From MPNP01 sp026710155 (GTDB lineage: Bacteria; Pseudomonadota; Alphaproteobacteria; Rhodobacterales; Rhodobacteraceae): 64,000 nt of DNA. Location: the NCBI GenBank assembly GCA_965200885.1, contig OZ241737.1, forward strand, positions 1 through 64,000, in the 5' to 3' direction. The notes below the pieces were generated by a model. That model had not been told where the DNA came from, searched no databases, and was given only the letters and a program-made list of their open reading frames with translations. Made by a program: the position numbers and the translations under genes. Shown piece after piece: positions 15,711-24,929 of this stretch (within the stretch, counting starts at the first letter, position 1; every line of letters begins with the position of its first letter).

Positions 15711-15724
15711 AAAATAATTGTGCT

Positions 15725-16240
15725 TTATGTACTTTGAGACTTAGTTTGTAAAATCAATCGCTCCATAATTTTGTCAAATGGAAGGTCCTCATCTTGTGAT
15801 AAGACCTCTTCATAAGAGTCCTTTCCATCTATGGAAAGTTCCATCAGGTCAACTGCATCATCAGCCACAATAAGGTACCTTTTAATTTTTCCCAAAACCC
15901 AAGTATAGGCAAGTGCTTCTCCATTTTGGTTTATTATTTTAGGCGGGGGAATTTTTAATTGTTCCTTTAAAAAACCAAGCAAATTTATAGCCCTAGTAGC
16001 AATTTTCTGGTCTAAATATAGTTGATCCTCTTCAGGTAATCTTGTCATTTGATCAATTGCCTGATGTATCTTCAAATAAACACGAACATCCCAATTTGAT
16101 AACAAATGATTGAGATTATTATGATTATCCTTACGAATAAAAGTCCAATTGTTTTTGTTTCCATCGGTTTCATTTGCAGAATATTCCTCTACCCAATGAA
16201 GCATTGGGTTGGTAGATTCTAAATTTGTATACTTGTACAT
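15725..16240 (-). CDS. Hypothetical protein
   Basis: A 171-residue soluble protein of unknown function. It starts MYKYTNLESTNPMLHW and contains IHQAIDQMTRLPEEDQLYL and a DDAVDLMELSIDG segment. Its stop lies 7 bases beyond the target duplication of the IS1595-type element, so the element inserted just behind the gene without breaking it. The broken gene at 16337-16988 is read in the same direction upstream, and the two may have been an operon. Confidence 0.55.
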   Translation of the reverse strand: MYKYTNLESTNPMLHWVEEYSANETDGNKNNWTFIRKDNHNNLNHLLSNWDVRVYLKIHQAIDQMTRLPEEDQLYLDQKIATRAINLLGFLKEQLKIPPPKIINQNGEALAYTWVLGKIKRYLIVADDAVDLMELSIDGKDSYEEVLSQDEDLPFDKIMERLILQTKSQST

Positions 16241-16336
16241 TATGGTTCTCTATTTATTAAAGAAGCTGATGTGAGGGTTTTTAACAAAAAATAAAGTTTC
16301 ATTGCATAACGTTTGAAAAATACTTTGTTGTGTGCT

Positions 16337-16988
16337 TCACACTAAACACTTTTCCTGTCGGGACAGGATTAAAATCCAACTGTACTTGTACACCGTATTT
16401 TTTTCATTTGTCATAACTTCATCGCCAGTTTGCATGTTCTTCATTACAAGTGATGACTGTACTGTAGAAAAATTTGCAATGCGGTTGATATCTACTCCGC
16501 CTTTAATCTTTTTTCTTCGATTCAATCGTATTTGTAATTCATTAACCCCACAGGATTCAAAGTAATATCAAACATTTTAACTAATTTGCGATTTGCATTG
16601 ACAATGGAATTCATTGTAAAAATTAGTGTTGGTAATATAGTCAACCTTGTTGTTTCGCATAAGAGGTCACCATCTAATCCCCTAATCCTATTTTGTATCT
16701 CACCTAAAGTTGGTTTAATATCCAATAGATTTGGAAATGGAGGATCGCTCACTTCCATCCTAGGTTCAATAATCCAAAATCCCTGCCGGGTTCAACATTA
16801 ATTGTTTTTATTTCAGTTTCTGCTACCCCTGTAGCATTGTTTGAAAATGGAAATTGTGGGTTGGGAACTCGGTTTTTCATGTAACTATCAGGTTCTTGGT
16901 CAGTTAAGGCTCCAAACAATTTCTCAACAGGTACGTCCGATGAGTTAGTAACAAACCACCCAACCTGTATATTTCGTGCTTTCCACAT
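16337..16988 (-). pseudogene. Conserved hypothetical protein, broken by two frameshifts
   Basis: Three overlapping minus-strand frames join into one protein. MWKARNIQVGWFVTNSSDVP through VEPGR, then after a one-base slip near 16785 FWIIEPRMEVSDPPFPNLLD to FDITLNPVG, then after a slip near 16545 LNELQIRLNRRKKIKGGVDI to the stop at 16337. The word QIRLNRR...INRIANFS at the C-terminus looks conserved. I cannot name the family. It is non-functional unless the slips are sequencing errors. Confidence 0.5.
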
Positions 16989-17143
16989 TTATCCGATTCT
17001 TTATGATAAATAAATCTAGTGTATTATGATTTTTTGTCTTGGTTATAAAATAGAGAGAAACCCTTCAGTTTTAAATTGATATTAAAACTTTCGAAGCTTG
17101 TTCAATTCGATTAATATCATTAAATAATTGTAATCAGACCAAA

Positions 17144-17437
17144 CTACATTTGATCGATTTCAAAACCGTAGGAAACCGGGTAGCGTTGTTTTCTGAAGCC
17201 TTTGGCAGGGATGTAATTGCCTATCATGTAGGTTTTGATATAGCGGTGCAAATGCATTACTTTAAATCCCCTGCTTTCCAGCCAGATGTTGAACATTGCG
17301 GCTGAAACAAACAGGGTTATGGTCCATACCTTCAGGTGAAGGATTGCCAATATTAGAAAGAGTACTATTCTGGGGTCCAGAAAAAAGAATCTGGTTGGTC
17401 TTTGTGTTTCCCGCCAATAGTTGTACTTGTCGGCCAT
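17144..17437 (-). CDS. icmT: IcmT/TraK-like inner-membrane protein of the Dot/Icm system
   Basis: The protein starts MADKYNYWRETQRPTRFFFL and carries two membrane-spanning stretches around PRIVLFLILAILHLKVWTITLFV, then an amphipathic tail with RGFKVMHLHRYIK. This matches IcmT, a small membrane protein of type IVB systems. The start at 17437 is chosen because it lies 4 bases after the dotB stop (17442); a longer frame reading into dotB is not needed. It is the last gene of the dotD-dotC-dotB-icmT series, the same order as in I-type systems (traH-traI-traJ-traK). Confidence 0.85.
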   Translation of the reverse strand: MADKYNYWRETQRPTRFFFLDPRIVLFLILAILHLKVWTITLFVSAAMFNIWLESRGFKVMHLHRYIKTYMIGNYIPAKGFRKQRYPVSYGFEIDQM

Positions 17438-17441
17438 ATAT

Positions 17442-18638
17442 TCAACCCTTTTCCTGATTGAGACTGCCTTGTTGAAAGGATCCAGTCTTTGGATAGGGTT
17501 CAACACCAAGCACTGAAGGGTCGCTGATCGAACGTTCAACAAGGCTGGGCCATTCATGGGATTCAATTGAAAGCATTTTTTCTCTTACCTCTGGAGTGAA
17601 CTGCAGATATTCCCTTATGGCATGCAATTTTTGTTTGCCTGCAATGTCCGGCACCAGTTTTTGAACCATAATGACCCTCAAGGAGGTGATTATATCAATA
17701 ATCCTGTGGGTCTGGTTATCTCCACTGAATGCTGACAGTAACCTTTGTATGGTGTTGGAAACCGAGTAGGAATGTGTTGTCGTATATACAAGATGTCCTG
17801 TTAAACTTGCTTCAACTGCTGCTGTTATTGTGGTTTTGTCTCTGGCTTCACCTATTATGATTATATCCGGGTTCCTACGAAGGGCCGAACGTACTCCACC
17901 AGCAAAGGTGGGTATATGAAACCCCACTTCGGATTGACCGACGATTGTAGGTGATCCGGATTCCCTTGCCGGTATATCCCTGTAGGTAAATTCAATGGGG
18001 GATTCGATAATGACAATCTTCTTGGGTGTTTGCCTATCTTCAAGATGGTGTCTTACCATTGCTGCAAGGGTTGAGGATTTACCGCTTCCAGTTGATCCTG
18101 AAACAACGACAAGACCATCGGATGGAGTAAGGAGATTTGTTTCCATTTTGGCAAGTCCAACACAGTCTGGGCATGGTGTGTAATTGGGCAGGATACGGAT
18201 GGATATTTCAACCCCTGTAGCATCCCATCCCTGGACACCTACGGCATTTACACGAAACCTTTGTTTGGGGCCAGAATCCGGTTTGATTTCATAGGCAAAG
18301 TCAAGGATTTTCTGACCACTGATTTCAGCCAAGGCGTTGGCATTCCGGTATAGTTCTTCCAAGGTTGTCTGGATATCCGAAGGAGACCAGTATCTGGTTT
18401 TAACCAGATACAGGATACCTTCAATCAAAACCCTTGGTTGTTGATCTGTTTGCAGGGTTATGTCCGAAGCCCCACTGGCAACACACGACATCAGGAATGA
18501 TCTCAGCTGGCGTCTGGTCAATTTGCCAATTTGAGGTTCAACCATCAATGCTTGTCTGGTTTGATGATTTGTCCTGAAGGGAATTACCGCTTTCCCACCT
18601 AGGTATATTGGTTTCTCTGAGGTTGATGACTTGAGCAT
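17442..18638 (-). CDS. dotB: Type IV secretion ATPase DotB/TraJ-like
   Basis: A VirB11/PilT-type hexameric ATPase at the cytoplasmic base of the Dot/Icm machine, powering assembly or transport. The N-terminal domain contains GASDITLQTDQQPRVLIEG; the Walker A is VVVSGSTGSGKSSTLA (about residue 180), followed by IVIIESPIEFTYRD (Asp box), the Walker B PDIIIIGEARDKTTI and a His box around LTGHLVYTTTHSYS. At 398 residues it is close to the family size. icmT follows 4 bases later and dotC precedes it by 140 bases. Confidence 0.92.
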   Translation of the reverse strand: MLKSSTSEKPIYLGGKAVIPFRTNHQTRQALMVEPQIGKLTRRQLRSFLMSCVASGASDITLQTDQQPRVLIEGILYLVKTRYWSPSDIQTTLEELYRNANALAEISGQKILDFAYEIKPDSGPKQRFRVNAVGVQGWDATGVEISIRILPNYTPCPDCVGLAKMETNLLTPSDGLVVVSGSTGSGKSSTLAAMVRHHLEDRQTPKKIVIIESPIEFTYRDIPARESGSPTIVGQSEVGFHIPTFAGGVRSALRRNPDIIIIGEARDKTTITAAVEASLTGHLVYTTTHSYSVSNTIQRLLSAFSGDNQTHRIIDIITSLRVIMVQKLVPDIAGKQKLHAIREYLQFTPEVREKMLSIESHEWPSLVERSISDPSVLGVEPYPKTGSFQQGSLNQEKG

Positions 18639-18778
18639 ATTATGAGTTCAGAATGGTTCGGATTTAGAGGTGATTGGTTTCATTTCTTGCTTGGGTTGAA
18701 TGTTGATTAATGTGTTTTGCATGATTGGCATCCGGGTAGTGTGTGTTAATTGCTCAGAAGGTCAATCCGGGATTGTTA

Positions 18779-19720
18779 TTACTCCAAGGTATGATTGGTC
18801 TTTATGGCCAGATTGTTACTTATGTCTGTCTTGTCTGGTATTCGCCATTTGTCAGGATTTGCCTCAAAGGTGGATTGGGATACAATCTGGACAATGCGGT
18901 TGTTTATCCTCAGAGAGTTCTTGTCCTTGAGGTTGGCCATATCAGCATTTACCACTATCATTCTGGTGATTATTCCATGGTTGACCAATTCAAGGTAGTT
19001 GAGCATACCCTGATAGGTTTGCTGGAGGTTTCCTATTCTTATCTTGAATTCATCATTGGCCTGGGACTCCCCCAACCGCCATCCATTGGCAAAATAATGA
19101 TCAAACAGTTTTTTTTCGTCCTTATCCCTGGGAATAAGACTTGAGGGTGGGTTATTGATTGGGGTCGTTGGTATGAGGAGGTAGTCCCTCCAGCTTGGCA
19201 AGACAGGAATTAAACGTCCTGGTTGTTGAATGATGAGATATTCATCAGAAGATGTAAGGGTATTTCCGGTCGGATTGGTTTGTACTGCATTGTATGCTCT
19301 GGCAACTACCGGTGATAGCAGGTAGCCATTTCTGGCTTCCAGAAAACTTGCCACTCGTCCAAAGTCGAAAACAACCGAGAGATGGTTGCTTTGAGTCTCA
19401 AGTTTACGGGTCAAGTCCTTATACCGTTCCTGATAACCGGTCTGACTGCCAAACCCAAGTGCAGTTTCCTTGAGGGTATTGTAACGGAGTTTCTTGATCG
19501 GTAATTCCTGCCGATCCGAAAACAATCGTGAAAGGTAATAGTCGGAATCCCTTGGCGATTGGTCTGAGGGCATCAACTGATCCTGTCGTCCAATTGTTGT
19601 AGGTACATCCGGAAGTGGTTGGGATATTTTCTGTTGGGTTTCGCAGCTAGCCAGCAAGATGGCCATTACAGGGAATTTCAGGAGTGAACCAAGGTTGATC
19701 CGGCAATCAGAACGATACAT
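18779..19720 (-). CDS. dotC: Outer-membrane core lipoprotein DotC/TraI-like
   Basis: DotC is an outer-membrane lipoprotein of the Dot/Icm core complex. A lipoprotein signal ends in the lipobox LLASC near residue 25. The mature protein has the family pattern: KKLRYNTLKETALGFG, LIIQQPGRLIPVLPSWRDYL, SLIPRDKDEKKLFDHYFANGWRLG and LRINNRIVQI near the C-terminus. Length 313 is normal. It overlaps the 3' end of dotD by 14 bases, so the two are coupled. Confidence 0.9.
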   Translation of the reverse strand: MYRSDCRINLGSLLKFPVMAILLASCETQQKISQPLPDVPTTIGRQDQLMPSDQSPRDSDYYLSRLFSDRQELPIKKLRYNTLKETALGFGSQTGYQERYKDLTRKLETQSNHLSVVFDFGRVASFLEARNGYLLSPVVARAYNAVQTNPTGNTLTSSDEYLIIQQPGRLIPVLPSWRDYLLIPTTPINNPPSSLIPRDKDEKKLFDHYFANGWRLGESQANDEFKIRIGNLQQTYQGMLNYLELVNHGIITRMIVVNADMANLKDKNSLRINNRIVQIVSQSTFEANPDKWRIPDKTDISNNLAIKTNHTLE

Positions 19721-20204
19721 AGACCAGTTTGATTTCGTCAGCGGTTATCGATAGATTGACCCAGTCGGGCAAAGTTTCATGTTCTGCTATGGTATCGATG
19801 ATTTCATCCAGTGTCGAATCTTCCTTACTTAGATTAATCATTACAGGTGTGATTGGTCGTTTGTCTATTATCTCTACTTCCTTGTCATAACTCTGACCCA
19901 ACAGCAGCACCAAGGTTTCCAGGGGACCATTCCATTTTATATCAATCAGCCTTTCCTCCTTTTCAGCTGGTTCAGGTTGGGCTGATGATGACAGGGAAAT
20001 GTCTTTGGTTTCCAGCTTCCTGATATTTTCCGAAATGTTTGCAACTGCATTCAGGATCATCAAGTCGGCAGGGTCCGGTTCTTTAATCGAGGGTGGTTCA
20101 TTCCGTTGATTGGAAGAGGAACACCCGATTAGAAATACCAGTAATCCCCAGAGTAGAAATCCCTTGAATTGTTTTGAATAAGAAGTGATGCAGTTATTGA
20201 CCAT
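19707..20204 (-). CDS. dotD: Outer-membrane lipoprotein DotD/TraH-like
   Basis: DotD is a small lipoprotein with a secretin-N0-like domain that helps place the outer-membrane core. The signal ends in the lipobox LIGC (about residue 28), then a Ser-rich linker and a C-terminal domain IDIKWNGPLETLVLLLGQSY ... VNLSITADEIKLVYV. Length 165 matches the family. It is the first gene of the dotD-dotC-dotB-icmT operon. Confidence 0.88.
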   Translation of the reverse strand: MVNNCITSYSKQFKGFLLWGLLVFLIGCSSSNQRNEPPSIKEPDPADLMILNAVANISENIRKLETKDISLSSSAQPEPAEKEERLIDIKWNGPLETLVLLLGQSYDKEVEIIDKRPITPVMINLSKEDSTLDEIIDTIAEHETLPDWVNLSITADEIKLVYVSF

Positions 20205-20717
20205 AATTTGGTCATAGCAGTGAATGGTGAAACTTCAGGTCACAAATGTTTGGTGGGAATTATTTTGTTGTGGATAAACTACAATCAGTAGAATGATGGT
20301 CGATATTTAATTAACTTTGGGCTGCTGAATCAACCAATAAAAAAATCACCTAAGCAACTGAGCAATAAAGCGGTTCTGACCTTCCGTTCGCTGGTGAAAT
20401 CCAGAAGGTTCGACAGCGCATGGGAAAGGATCATGGTGGAAATTGACCGGAGGGAATCCGACAATGACAATCGGGAAAAGCATGATCTGGCAAAGGCAGC
20501 CTGAAATGATCAATCATGTCGTAATATGAGATTCACACCCCAGAAATTGTGAACTGGGCCTTGTTACCACCAATTCATGTAGTAGTATTGAGCTCAATCT
20601 AGCATGGAACGATTGATAGATATTAAAAATGTGTTGGTATTGAAGGTACAAATGCCAGATTTGAGCAGAAACAACTGGAAGAACATACGGTATAAAAAAT
20701 TACCAAGAATGAATTTC
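20205..20717. other. Intergenic with a possible gene relic
   Basis: An open plus-strand frame from 20292 to 20504 without a usable start reads like bacterial coding sequence (KKSPKQLSNKAVLTFRSLVK, then WERIMVEIDRRESDNDN). It may be a fragment left from an insertion. Nothing else is clear. Confidence 0.3.
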
Positions 20718-20933
20718 TTAGTTTTGGTCAAAAGGGTTGATTTGACCGTGGACATAACCAATGAACTCTTTCTCAACATGGAGTACCTTAGTGCTAGTAA
20801 GGCGCTTGACGAAGGGATAACCGATGATATCATTGATATCCACTTCTCTCCCGGCATTTTTTTTCATTCTCTTATATTCTAGTGATAAGGCATCATTTTG
20901 TTTTACACCAGGAATATGACTAAATTTTTCCAT
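20718..20933 (-). CDS. Small hypothetical protein
   Basis: A strong Shine-Dalgarno sequence (ggagg, 4 bases before the ATG at 20933) supports translation. The 71-residue product starts MEKFSHIPGVKQNDALSLEY and contains REVDINDIIGYPFVKR; it is soluble and unrecognised. The frame may be the start of a longer gene lost by a shift, because frames on both strands downstream are decayed. Confidence is low. Confidence 0.35.
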   Translation of the reverse strand: MEKFSHIPGVKQNDALSLEYKRMKKNAGREVDINDIIGYPFVKRLTSTKVLHVEKEFIGYVHGQINPFDQN

Positions 20934-21213
20934 TTTCCTCCAAAAAGAATGATTCTTTTATAATTTTTTAGTGTAATGAATCTGAATTTCGTAACATAAT
21001 ATTTCCCATTATTTGTACCATCAAGAGTTTTATTTTTTCCTTTCCTAATAGGACCTTATAGCTTATTCTGGAATTAGTGTTAGAGAAAAGATTTTCAAAC
21101 AAATTTCAGTTACAGTACACTAGCTAAAAATAGAGGTGTGCATAATCTAGTTCAATTTTTAAGGTAGATCAAAGTTAGGAATAAATGGGTTGATCAGGAA
21201 TTTGTTGGCTTCT

Positions 21214-22416
21214 TTATGCGAACAACCTCAAAACAAACTTGTCATCTTCAACAATTAATTCCGGTTCCGTTTGATTATGATTTCTCATGCAATTAATGAT
21301 TTTTCTCGGTATTCCCATACCCATGCTTTCGAGATAGCCGTAGTCTCTCATTATGTCCTTGAGTTGTGGATTACGCGAGGATCTTGCCCCGGCCCGCATT
21401 TTCTCGGGAGTGATTCCAAATGGTGGGTTGCCAGGAGAAATAATTTCCAACCTGTCTTTATAGATTGATAGTTCAATTTCGGTTGAGCCAAATAAATAAT
21501 CCCTGTGAATTAGAGCATTTACTACAGCCTCCCTAATAACTTCACAAGGATAAGTTAATATCTCTTCCCGATGGACACCATTCTTTAAATTAGTCAAAAC
21601 TGAAGTGTTGCGTTTAACAAAATCCAACGCTTGTTCAACAAGTCCGGTTTCAATAAGTTCTCCTCCTTCATTCATCAGGGGTACCGCAGGTCCTCTTAAT
21701 GTTGCTCGCTCTAAGGTAGCATTATCTTTCTCAATTGTTGGATAAGCCGCAGCATCAATTCCTGCTTGGTCCAAGAACCGGTTTGGTCTTTTTCCAAATA
21801 ACAATAAACAAGCAAGGGTTAGACCCTGATCTACCATTAATTCAGTATTGGTAAGGAGTTTTTGTATGCTGACATCGTCCCCCTCCTCAGGTATCTGTTG
21901 TTGACGAATACGGCCAAAGTAATCTCGCAAGCGTTTGTAATCCAAGTCTTGGAGCGTTGCCCCAGAAATCGGACACAATTCGGCCTTCAGAAGTTTGCGA
22001 TTTTGAAAAAGTAAACCAAGTTCCTGATCAGAAGGGGCACGGCATTGGGATCCACTTCTGATATAATAATTCGTGCTTTTGTGCCATAAGCTATGTAATC
22101 CCAAGCCACGATTTACCCTAACGATAGCGACATCCTTGCCAGGTTCTACATCCTTGATGGTTTCGAAAAAAGGAGTGATGGGAGGTTTGACTTTTTCTCG
22201 ACAAGTTGTAATCACCCATTCTTCAAGTTTTGATCTGGTTATGCCTGATATGGTTCCATCATCCTCAATTCCCAGTAGTACCATACCACCATCAGTATTC
22301 AAAAATGCAACAATTTCCCTTGCAAGTTTGGAATTTTCAATATCGTCCCTTTTAAACTCAACATAAGTACTTTCGGGGTTTCTTATAATTTCCAGTAATT
22401 CAGTCCGAGTTATCAT
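21214..22416 (-). CDS. AlbA_2/Schlafen-domain ATP-binding regulator (RecG-like C-terminus)
   Basis: The N-terminal AlbA_2 (Schlafen-type) domain carries ESTYVEFKRDD, VAFLNTDGGMVLLGIEDDG and the IRSGSQCRAPS segment. The C-terminal histidine-kinase-like ATPase part has EAVVNALIHRDYLFGSTEIE, EIISPGNPPFGI and a winged-helix-like end (LESMGMGIPRKII). Proteins of this build are predicted DNA-binding transcriptional regulators or DNA-repair and defence factors; the exact role is unknown. The ATG at 22416 is chosen because it starts 2 bases after the stop of the 64-residue upstream gene and at the conserved domain. Confidence 0.8.
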   Translation of the reverse strand: MITRTELLEIIRNPESTYVEFKRDDIENSKLAREIVAFLNTDGGMVLLGIEDDGTISGITRSKLEEWVITTCREKVKPPITPFFETIKDVEPGKDVAIVRVNRGLGLHSLWHKSTNYYIRSGSQCRAPSDQELGLLFQNRKLLKAELCPISGATLQDLDYKRLRDYFGRIRQQQIPEEGDDVSIQKLLTNTELMVDQGLTLACLLLFGKRPNRFLDQAGIDAAAYPTIEKDNATLERATLRGPAVPLMNEGGELIETGLVEQALDFVKRNTSVLTNLKNGVHREEILTYPCEVIREAVVNALIHRDYLFGSTEIELSIYKDRLEIISPGNPPFGITPEKMRAGARSSRNPQLKDIMRDYGYLESMGMGIPRKIINCMRNHNQTEPELIVEDDKFVLRLFA

Positions 22417-22418
22417 GA

Positions 22419-22613
22419 TCAAAACCCATATTTGGAGCAACAAATCTCAAAGGCTGTCTTACCTCCTTCCAAAATATCCTCTACCAATTCACGAACAGGA
22501 TTTGAGTTCAACGATCCCATAAGATAATTGGCAATTCCACCTTGCCCCACCTTGGTTTTATCGGTGTTAAAACCCAATATTAATTCGGTATCCCCCAAGA
22601 TATTTTTCAGCAC
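22419..22613 (-). CDS. Small hypothetical protein upstream of the AlbA_2 gene
   Basis: A 64-residue product starting MLKNILGDTELILGFNTDK and ending FEICCSKYGF. It stops 2 bases before the AlbA_2 gene start, so they form an operon. Its 5' end and leader resemble the sequence at 30868-30998, so the gene start lies within a repeated element. The function is unknown. Confidence 0.5.
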   Translation of the reverse strand: MLKNILGDTELILGFNTDKTKVGQGGIANYLMGSLNSNPVRELVEDILEGGKTAFEICCSKYGF

Positions 22614-22714
22614 AACCGTTTACAATTGTGGCTGTAACATTCAAATACATTCATGATATAGGCAAAAATTCTACCTAAGTTCAATATATTGACAAGTTCC
22701 ATACCTGCATAGTT
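22588..22714. repeat. Partial copy of the 30823-30996 inverted-repeat element
   Basis: Shared words in the same order: tcggtatcccccaagatatt here and tcggaatcccccaatatatt at about 30867, then the tail gacaagttccatacctgcat followed by agttac, matching gacaagttctatacctgaat and agttac at 30971. The outer gtaac-type left end is not present, so this copy is truncated or diverged. Confidence 0.55.
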
Positions 22715-22881
22715 ACAAATCAATTAAGGTTTGTAAAACCAACTTAATGTCATTTTTACAAGAAATTGAATCCCGGTTATGTTTTGCCAGAAATTAAGCG
22801 ATTAAGAATACTTGTCTTGTTTGTTCGCAAGGTTAGTATCTATATTTCAAAGATTGATTGATTTTCGTAGGTACAGGAAAT

Positions 22882-23934
22882 TTGAATAACAAGGTAGCCC
22901 TGATTACAGGGATAACAGGTCAGGATGGTGCGTATTTGTCTGAATTCCTTTTGGACAAAGGTTATCGGGTACATGGCATAAAACGACGTACATCACTTTT
23001 CAATACGGCCAGAATTGATCACCTGTTCGAGGGTGGGCCTGGATTGTCAGGTCAATTCGTACTCCATCATGGGGACATGACAGACAGCAGCAGCCTGATG
23101 CATGTACTGAATGCGACAAGGCCGGATGAAATCTACAATCTGGCGGCCCAAAGTCATGTTGCGGTTTCATTTGAAGAGCCCGAATACACGGCGAATTCCG
23201 ATGCACTGGGTACATTGCGTCTGCTTGAGGCCATGAGAAACCTGGGACTGGAAAAGGATACCAGGTTCTATCAGGCATCAACATCCGAATTATACGGTCT
23301 GGTACGGGAGACTCCGCAAACGGAAACCACTCCCTTCTATCCCCGCAGTCCCTATGCAACTGCCAAACTGTATGCACACTGGATTACGATCAACTACCGC
23401 GAGGCATATGGTTTTTATGCATGCAATGGCATATTGTTCAATCACGAAAGCCCCTTGAGGGGAGAAACCTTTGTCTCCAAGAAAATTACCAGGGGGTTGG
23501 CCAGAATAAAGCTTGGTCTGCAAGACAAGCTGGTACTTGGAAATCTTGACGCCAAAAGGGATTGGGGACATGCCAGGGATTATGTCGAAATGATGTGGAT
23601 GATACTCCAGCAGGACGAACCTGAAGATTATGTCATAGCAACCGGTGTTCAGTACTCGGTCAGGGATTTGATCAGGGTGGCTGCAGGTTTCCTGCAGATG
23701 AACATTACGTTCAAGGGCGAGGGGGTTGATGAAGTCGGTTATGATGACAAGGGGAATGGCATGATTTATGTAGACCCTAAATACTTCCGGCCTGCCGAGG
23801 TCAGTTCATTGCTTGGTGATGCTTCCAAGGCAAGAACCAGATTGGGCTGGCAACCCAAGGTGGTGTTCGAGGATCTGGTCAGGGAAATGGTTGGTGTTGA
23901 TCTGGCTGCTGAACAAAAGGCAAATTCCCTGTAA
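22882..23934 (+). CDS. gmd: GDP-mannose 4,6-dehydratase
   Basis: It converts GDP-mannose to GDP-4-keto-6-deoxymannose, the first step to GDP-L-fucose or related deoxyhexoses. It has the Rossmann motif KVALITGITGQDGAYLSEFL, HHGDMTDSSSL, YNLAAQSHVAVSF, the catalytic STSELYG and YPRSPYATAKLYAHW (Y-x3-K). The TTG at 22882 is chosen: an aggaaa lies just upstream and homologues begin at NNKVALITG; a TTG at 22858 is an alternative. fcl follows immediately. Confidence 0.93.
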   Translation: MNNKVALITGITGQDGAYLSEFLLDKGYRVHGIKRRTSLFNTARIDHLFEGGPGLSGQFVLHHGDMTDSSSLMHVLNATRPDEIYNLAAQSHVAVSFEEPEYTANSDALGTLRLLEAMRNLGLEKDTRFYQASTSELYGLVRETPQTETTPFYPRSPYATAKLYAHWITINYREAYGFYACNGILFNHESPLRGETFVSKKITRGLARIKLGLQDKLVLGNLDAKRDWGHARDYVEMMWMILQQDEPEDYVIATGVQYSVRDLIRVAAGFLQMNITFKGEGVDEVGYDDKGNGMIYVDPKYFRPAEVSSLLGDASKARTRLGWQPKVVFEDLVREMVGVDLAAEQKANSL

Positions 23935-24879
23935 ATGACAACACTCAAAAACAAACGTGTATTCGTGGCCGGTCACAATGGCATGGTGGGATCGGCACTC
24001 GTTCGCAGATTGGCTGAAGAAGAGTGTGCGATATTGACAGCTGACAGGATTGAACTTGATCTGACACGGCAGGAGCCTGTTGAACAATGGTTCAAAGAGA
24101 ACAAGCCGGATTATGTGTTTCTGGCAGCTGCCAAGGTGGGTGGCATTTTGGCGAATTCGCAATACCCGGTGGATTTCCTGGCAGACAATCTGGCCATCCA
24201 GTCAAATGTCATTCGAAGTGCAGCCTCTAATGATGCAAGGAAACTCCTGTTCCTTGGTTCTTCCTGTATCTATCCGAAATTCGCCAAGCAACCCATTAAG
24301 GAAGGTGAATTGCTTGGAGGGAAGCTAGAACCAACCAACGAATGGTATGCTATTGCCAAGATAGCAGGCATCAAACTCTGTCAGGCCTACAGGGAACAAT
24401 ATGGGCTGGATTTCATATCGGCCATGCCCACCAATCTCTACGGCCCTGGCGACAATTACCATCCAGAAAACAGTCATGTATTGGCTTCACTAATCAAAAA
24501 GTTTTGTGAAGCGGTCGAATATAAGACAGGTACTGTCAATGTCTGGGGAACAGGTACTCCCCTAAGGGAGTTTCTGCATGTCGATGATTGTGCCGACGGC
24601 CTGGTGTTTCTCATGAAACACTACAATGGCCATGAGCATGTCAATCTAGGTTCTGGAGATGAATTGTCCATTGCCGAACTTGCCGTCCTGATTGCAGAAT
24701 TATGTGGATATACCAAGGGTTACGAATTCGATATAACCAAGCCTAATGGTACCCCCCGAAAACTCATGGATTCCTCCAAAATAAACGCAATGGGTTGGGA
24801 ACCCCAAATCCCTTTGAGGGAAGGTATCAAGCAAACCATAAATGAATATCGCAAGATGAGGGCTTTTGTACATTTATGA
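23935..24879 (+). CDS. fcl: GDP-L-fucose synthase
   Basis: An epimerase/reductase that turns GDP-4-keto-6-deoxymannose into GDP-L-fucose. It has the NADP-binding word RVFVAGHNGMVGSALVRRL, AAAKVGGILANSQYP, the catalytic SSCIYPK and the Y-x3-K in NEWYAIAKIAGIKLC, then NLYGPGDNYHPENSHV. Length 314 is typical. The ATG directly follows the gmd stop. The GDP-fucose would feed a fucosyltransferase; the only one visible here (38148-39003) is a pseudogene. Confidence 0.93.
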   Translation: MTTLKNKRVFVAGHNGMVGSALVRRLAEEECAILTADRIELDLTRQEPVEQWFKENKPDYVFLAAAKVGGILANSQYPVDFLADNLAIQSNVIRSAASNDARKLLFLGSSCIYPKFAKQPIKEGELLGGKLEPTNEWYAIAKIAGIKLCQAYREQYGLDFISAMPTNLYGPGDNYHPENSHVLASLIKKFCEAVEYKTGTVNVWGTGTPLREFLHVDDCADGLVFLMKHYNGHEHVNLGSGDELSIAELAVLIAELCGYTKGYEFDITKPNGTPRKLMDSSKINAMGWEPQIPLREGIKQTINEYRKMRAFVHL

Positions 24880-24929
24880 CAAGCTCATTCGGCAAAATCA
24901 AAAACTTGGATATGGGAGGAGGGTGATTT

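Noticed and set aside
16337..16988. Three separate small genes
   Set aside because: The overlapping frames join end to end into one plausible protein after two single-base corrections.
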